Source: Bacilli bacterium
Lineage (GTDB): Bacteria; Bacillota_I; Bacilli_A; RF39; UBA660
Direction: 5' to 3'
Length of the DNA: 15,982 nt
Assembly (NCBI GenBank): GCA_016295795.1
Contig: JAEDKN010000020.1
Location: 1-15,982, forward strand
Part shown: positions 13,675-15,982 of the stretch, piece after piece
How the letters are laid out: every line of letters begins with the position of its first letter
Numbering within the stretch: the first letter of the stretch is position 1
The notes under the pieces: generated by a model
The model's input: the letters and a program-made list of their open reading frames with translations, nothing else
Databases searched by the model: none
What the model was told of the DNA's origin: nothing
Position numbers and translations under genes: made by a program

Positions 13675-13751
13675 GGGCGATTAGCTCAGTTGGTTAGAGC
13701 ACTTGCCTTACAAGCAAGGGGTCATAGGTTCGAGTCCTATATCGCCCACCA
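13675..13751 (+). tRNA. tRNA-Val (anticodon TAC)
   Basis: Acceptor GGGCGAT pairs with ATCGCCC before A and encoded CCA. Anticodon stem CTTGC/GCAAG encloses CTTACAA, anticodon TAC. T-loop TTCGAGT. First gene of the operon. Confidence 0.96.
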
Positions 13752-13755
13752 TAAT

Positions 13756-13831
13756 GCCGAAATAGCTCAATTGGTAGAGCAATTGATTTGTAATCAATAG
13801 GTTACGGGTTCAAGTCCTGTTTTCGGCACCA
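13756..13831 (+). tRNA. tRNA-Thr (anticodon TGT)
   Basis: Acceptor GCCGAAA/TTTCGGC, then A and CCA. Stem ATTGA/TCAAT encloses TTTGTAA, anticodon TGT. Eight T follow the CCA directly. Confidence 0.96.
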
Positions 13832-13839
13832 TTTTTTTT

Positions 13840-13923
13840 GGAGAGGTAGCGAAGTGGCTAAACGCGGCAGACTGTAAATCTGTTCCATTTGGTTCGATGG
13901 TTCGAATCCATCTCTCTCCACCA
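13840..13923 (+). tRNA. tRNA-Tyr (anticodon GTA)
   Basis: Acceptor GGAGAGG/TCTCTCC with one G-T pair, then A and CCA. Stem GCAGA/TCTGT encloses CTGTAAA, anticodon GTA. The long variable arm is normal for bacterial tRNA-Tyr. Confidence 0.96.
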
Positions 13924-13931
13924 TGATTTAT

Positions 13932-14006
13932 TGCCTCGTAGCCAAGCGGTAAGGCACGAGACTTTGACTCTCGCATGCGCTAGTTCGAATCTAGCCGAGG
14001 CAGCCA
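13932..14006 (+). tRNA. tRNA-Gln (anticodon TTG)
   Basis: Acceptor TGCCTCG/CGAGGCA, discriminator G, then CCA. Stem CGAGA/TCTCG encloses CTTTGAC, anticodon TTG. The initial U-A pair is typical of tRNA-Gln. Confidence 0.96.
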
Positions 14007-14010
14007 TTAT

Positions 14011-14086
14011 GTTCCGCTAGCTCAGTCGGTAGAGCATTTGACTTTTAATCAAAGGGTCTGGAGTTCGAATCTCCAGCGGGACACCA
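14011..14086 (+). tRNA. tRNA-Lys (anticodon TTT)
   Basis: Acceptor GTTCCGC/GCGGGAC with one T-G pair, then A and CCA. Stem TTTGA/TCAAA encloses CTTTTAA, anticodon TTT. Last gene of the first array. Confidence 0.96.
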
Positions 14087-14097
14087 TTTGAAGTAAT

Positions 14098-14129
14098 CTG
14101 CTAAGTTTAGCAGTTTTTTTTTTTTTTTT
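14098..14129 (+). terminator. Terminator of the first tRNA operon
   Basis: CTGCTA (14098-14103), loop AGTT, TAGCAG (14108-14113), then 16 T. A very strong intrinsic terminator, 11 bases after tRNA-Lys. Confidence 0.92.
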
Positions 14130-14131
14130 CG

Positions 14132-14160
14132 TTGCGATTAATATAGAAAAGCTGTATAAT
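14132..14160 (+). promoter_or_regulatory. SigA promoter of the VanY-type gene
   Basis: TTGCGA (14132-14137), a 17-base spacer, TATAAT (14155-14160). It begins two bases after the terminator T-run. Start near 14167, leaving a leader of about 11 bases. Confidence 0.8.
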
Positions 14161-14177
14161 GATACTGAAGTGATAAT

Positions 14178-15209
14178 ATGAGAAAAATAATGAAGAAAAG
14201 AAAATTAAAGAAGAATTTTATAGTTGTGGTATTTGGATTTTTTGTTCTTTTTTGTGCAATAAAGTTATTTTCATATTTTACTTCTTTGGAGTACAAGTTA
14301 AAAAAAATAGGTTATAATTATCAAGAGATTAAAATTATAGAAAATAAATTAGATGATGATATGATAAAAACTTTGCTTAATTATAGTTATAATCAAAATT
14401 TGACTAGTCTGTTACAAGATAAAAATTTTTTCTTAACTAAGTTTGAAGATTATTTGCATTACTATAATGATAACTACAAAAAAGAATATGACTCAAAGAT
14501 AACAGAAATTATTAATGATCAATATTATAAGAATACAAATCTGAGTAGATATATGAAATATTATGAAGAAAATAATGATTTAACTTCTAGAGAAATAGTA
14601 GAAAATATAAATTGTAATTTGGATAGCCTGTATTATTCGACGGATTATGATGCCGATGTATCCGATGGCTATTTAATTTTAGTTAATAAATATTATAAAC
14701 TCCCTTCAGATTATGTGCCTAGCAATCTTGTAAAAATAGATAAAAAATACGGTTATGAGAGATTAATTGATGAAAATGCATATAAAGCTTTTATTGATAT
14801 GTATAACGATGCAAATAATGAAGGCCTTGAAATATTTATAACCTCACCTTATCGTAGCTATAAATATCAAGAAACACTTTATAATAATTATGTTACTGAT
14901 TCTGGAAAAGAAAAAGCAGAAACATTTGCAGCAAGAGCAGGCTACTCTGAGCACCAAACGGGATTGTCTGTTGATTTGTCAGCAAAAGGTTCAATGTATA
15001 CAAAATTTGAAAAAACCGAAGAATATAAATGGATGTTAAGTAATTCATACAAATATGGTTTTATTTTACGTTATCCTAAAGGAAAGGAAAAACAAACTGG
15101 TTATATGTTTGAGGCATGGCATTTCAGGTTTGTTGGGAAAGATGTAGCAAAATATATTTTTGAAAATAGTATAACATATGATGAATATTATGAATATTTT
15201 ATAAAATAG
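14178..15209 (+). CDS. Membrane-anchored D,D-carboxypeptidase, VanY family (M15B)
   Basis: Zinc peptidase that trims D-Ala from peptidoglycan stem peptides on the outer face of the membrane. 343 residues. A basic N-terminus (MRKIMKKRKLKKN) leads to one membrane helix at about 14-34. Residues 40-165 form a charged, Tyr/Asn-rich helical region of unknown function. The VanY domain covers about 195-325: SPYRSYKYQ (223-231), SEHQTGLSVD (257-266) with zinc ligands His259 and Asp266, and EAWHFR (312-317) with catalytic Glu312 and zinc ligand His315. All key residues are present. No vanA/H/X genes or two-component system are nearby, so ordinary wall remodelling is more likely than vancomycin resistance. 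AAGTGAT precedes the ATG. No terminator is seen before the next tRNA promoter. Confidence 0.92.
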   Translation: MRKIMKKRKLKKNFIVVVFGFFVLFCAIKLFSYFTSLEYKLKKIGYNYQEIKIIENKLDDDMIKTLLNYSYNQNLTSLLQDKNFFLTKFEDYLHYYNDNYKKEYDSKITEIINDQYYKNTNLSRYMKYYEENNDLTSREIVENINCNLDSLYYSTDYDADVSDGYLILVNKYYKLPSDYVPSNLVKIDKKYGYERLIDENAYKAFIDMYNDANNEGLEIFITSPYRSYKYQETLYNNYVTDSGKEKAETFAARAGYSEHQTGLSVDLSAKGSMYTKFEKTEEYKWMLSNSYKYGFILRYPKGKEKQTGYMFEAWHFRFVGKDVAKYIFENSITYDEYYEYFIK

Positions 15210-15242
15210 ACGATATAATATATAAAAAAATAATAAAAACAC

Positions 15243-15271
15243 TTGCTAAATCTAAAAAATTAAGTTATAAT
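15243..15271 (+). promoter_or_regulatory. SigA promoter of the second tRNA operon
   Basis: TTGCTA (15243-15248), a 17-base spacer, TATAAT (15266-15271). Start near 15278. The leader then holds a small hairpin, TCACTT (15279-15284) with AAGTGA (15290-15295), right at its 5' end. Confidence 0.82.
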
Positions 15272-15305
15272 CAAAGAGTCACTTGGGAAAAGTGATTTAT
15301 ATAGT

Positions 15306-15394
15306 GCCTGAGTGGCGGAATAGGTAGACGCACAGGACTTAAAATCCTGCGAGCATAAACACTCGTGTCGGTTCAAGTCCGACCTTAGGCACCA
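15306..15394 (+). tRNA. tRNA-Leu (anticodon TAA)
   Basis: Acceptor GCCTGAG/CTTAGGC with one G-T pair, then A and CCA. Stem CAGGA/TCCTG encloses CTTAAAA, anticodon TAA. Long variable arm, as expected for Leu. Confidence 0.96.
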
Positions 15395-15398
15395 TTTT

Positions 15399-15491
15399 GG
15401 AGGAATACCCAAGTCTGGTTGAAGGGACCGGTCTTGAAAACCGGAAGGTCGTGCAAGCGGCGCAGGGGTTCGAATCCCTTTTCCTCCGCCA
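15399..15491 (+). tRNA. tRNA-Ser (anticodon TGA)
   Basis: Begins GGAGGAA and ends TTTCCTCC-G-CCA. Stem CCGGT/ACCGG encloses CTTGAAA, anticodon TGA. Long variable arm typical of Ser. Confidence 0.96.
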
Positions 15492-15505
15492 TTTAAGTTT
15501 TATAT

Positions 15506-15582
<77 letters not shown>

Positions 15583-15584
15583 AT

Positions 15585-15660
15585 GGTCTCGTAGTGCAGT
15601 GGTTAACACGTCTGCCTGTCACGCAGAAGATCGCGGGTTCAATCCCCGTCGAGACCGCCA
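15585..15660 (+). tRNA. tRNA-Asp (anticodon GTC)
   Basis: Acceptor GGTCTCG/CGAGACC, discriminator G, then CCA. Stem TCTGC/GCAGA encloses CTGTCAC, anticodon GTC. Eight T follow the CCA directly. Confidence 0.96.
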
Positions 15661-15668
15661 TTTTTTTT

Positions 15669-15744
15669 GGCTCTGTAGCTCAGTCGGTAGAGCAAGGGAC
15701 TGAAAATCCCTGTGTCGATGGTTCGATTCCATTCGGAGCCACCA
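15669..15744 (+). tRNA. tRNA-Phe (anticodon GAA)
   Basis: Acceptor GGCTCTG/CGGAGCC with one T-G pair, then A and CCA. Stem AGGGA/TCCCT encloses CTGAAAA, anticodon GAA. Confidence 0.96.
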
Positions 15745-15781
15745 TATTGTTATCTAAGAGGAGTTATCCTTTTAAATAGAT

Positions 15782-15858
15782 GCACCCATAGCTCAATTGG
15801 ATAGAGCGTTTGACTACGGATCAAAAGGTTATGGGTTCGACTCCTATTGGGTGCACCA
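15782..15858 (+). tRNA. tRNA-Arg (anticodon ACG)
   Basis: Acceptor GCACCCA/TGGGTGC, then A and CCA. Stem TTTGA/TCAAA encloses CTACGGA, anticodon ACG. A34 would normally be edited to inosine by TadA. Confidence 0.96.
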
Positions 15859-15864
15859 TTATAA

Positions 15865-15941
15865 CGGGAAATGGCTCAACTTGGTAGAGCACTTGGTTTG
15901 GGACCAAGGGGTTGCAGGTTCAAATCCTGTTTTCCCGACCA
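15865..15941 (+). tRNA. tRNA-Pro (anticodon TGG)
   Basis: Acceptor CGGGAAA/TTTCCCG, then A and CCA. Stem CTTGG/CCAAG encloses TTTGGGA, anticodon TGG. Last gene of the second array. Confidence 0.96.
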
Positions 15942-15951
15942 TTAGCATTTT

Positions 15952-15979
15952 AACTATACTTGAAAAGTATAGTTTTTTT
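15952..15979 (+). terminator. Terminator of the second tRNA operon
   Basis: AACTATACT (15952-15960), short loop, AGTATAGTT (15966-15974), T-run to 15979. It starts ten bases after tRNA-Pro. Confidence 0.9.
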
Positions 15980-15982
15980 ATT

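Noticed and set aside
13794..13976. Frames across the tRNA arrays, including reverse-strand ones at 13794-13976 and 15339-15542 and a forward one at 15594-15779
   Set aside because: They are made of tRNA gene sequence; such translations are a known source of false hypothetical proteins.
14178..15209. Vancomycin resistance gene
   Set aside because: Only a VanY-type domain is present, without vanH, a ligase, vanX or a sensor pair; such peptidases are common in ordinary wall turnover.

Overview
The window is very AT-rich and low in GC, with AGGAGG-type ribosome binding sites, extended -10 promoters, tRNAs carrying encoded CCA, and TGA used as a stop (for example at the end of spmB) with TGG for Trp. 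Together with Bacillus-type sporulation genes (dacB-spmA-spmB, yunB, a YutH-like coat-associated gene), this points to an endospore-lineage Bacillota of class Bacilli, probably an uncultured gut-type lineage related to RF39 or Erysipelotrichia. The placement is an inference; no rRNA is present.

Layout. 1-1707: the 3' part of a Fic gene converging on trpS, with the two stop codons exactly abutting. 1708-2086: intergenic, with a possible 41-residue membrane microprotein and a near-ideal promoter for asnS. 2087-4825: asnS, a small lipoprotein, and an isolated, divergent UMP kinase whose promoter overlaps the preceding terminator. 4942-7900: dacB-spmA-spmB-rluB, the same gene order as I recall in Bacillus subtilis. 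7903-8127: a two-way terminator and a reverse-strand 4Fe-4S ferredoxin. 8267-13601: an unknown tail-anchored protein, yunB, yutD, a DUF1292 protein, an unknown coiled-coil protein, a YutH-like pseudokinase, a reverse-strand Nfu-type Fe-S scaffold, and an S1-domain RNA-binding protein. yunB, yutD, yutH and the Nfu gene recall the B. subtilis yun/yut region, here with unfamiliar genes inserted. 13675-15979: two tRNA operons (Val-Thr-Tyr-Gln-Lys, and Leu-Ser-fMet-Asp-Phe-Arg-Pro) on either side of a membrane-anchored VanY-type carboxypeptidase.

How the genes fit together. Translation (trpS, asnS, rluB, 12 tRNAs, S1 protein), envelope and spore peptidoglycan (dacB, spmA/B, VanY), sporulation (yunB, YutH-like) and Fe-S supply and use (Nfu, ferredoxin, a TrpRS with a probable Fe-S cysteine motif) make this mostly housekeeping chromosome. 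I see no CRISPR array, insertion sequence, prophage or recognisable defence island. The least explained items are the two unknown proteins (8267-9082 and 10603-11964), the 41-codon ORF, the hairpin around the lipoprotein start site, and the T-tracts inside the tRNA arrays.
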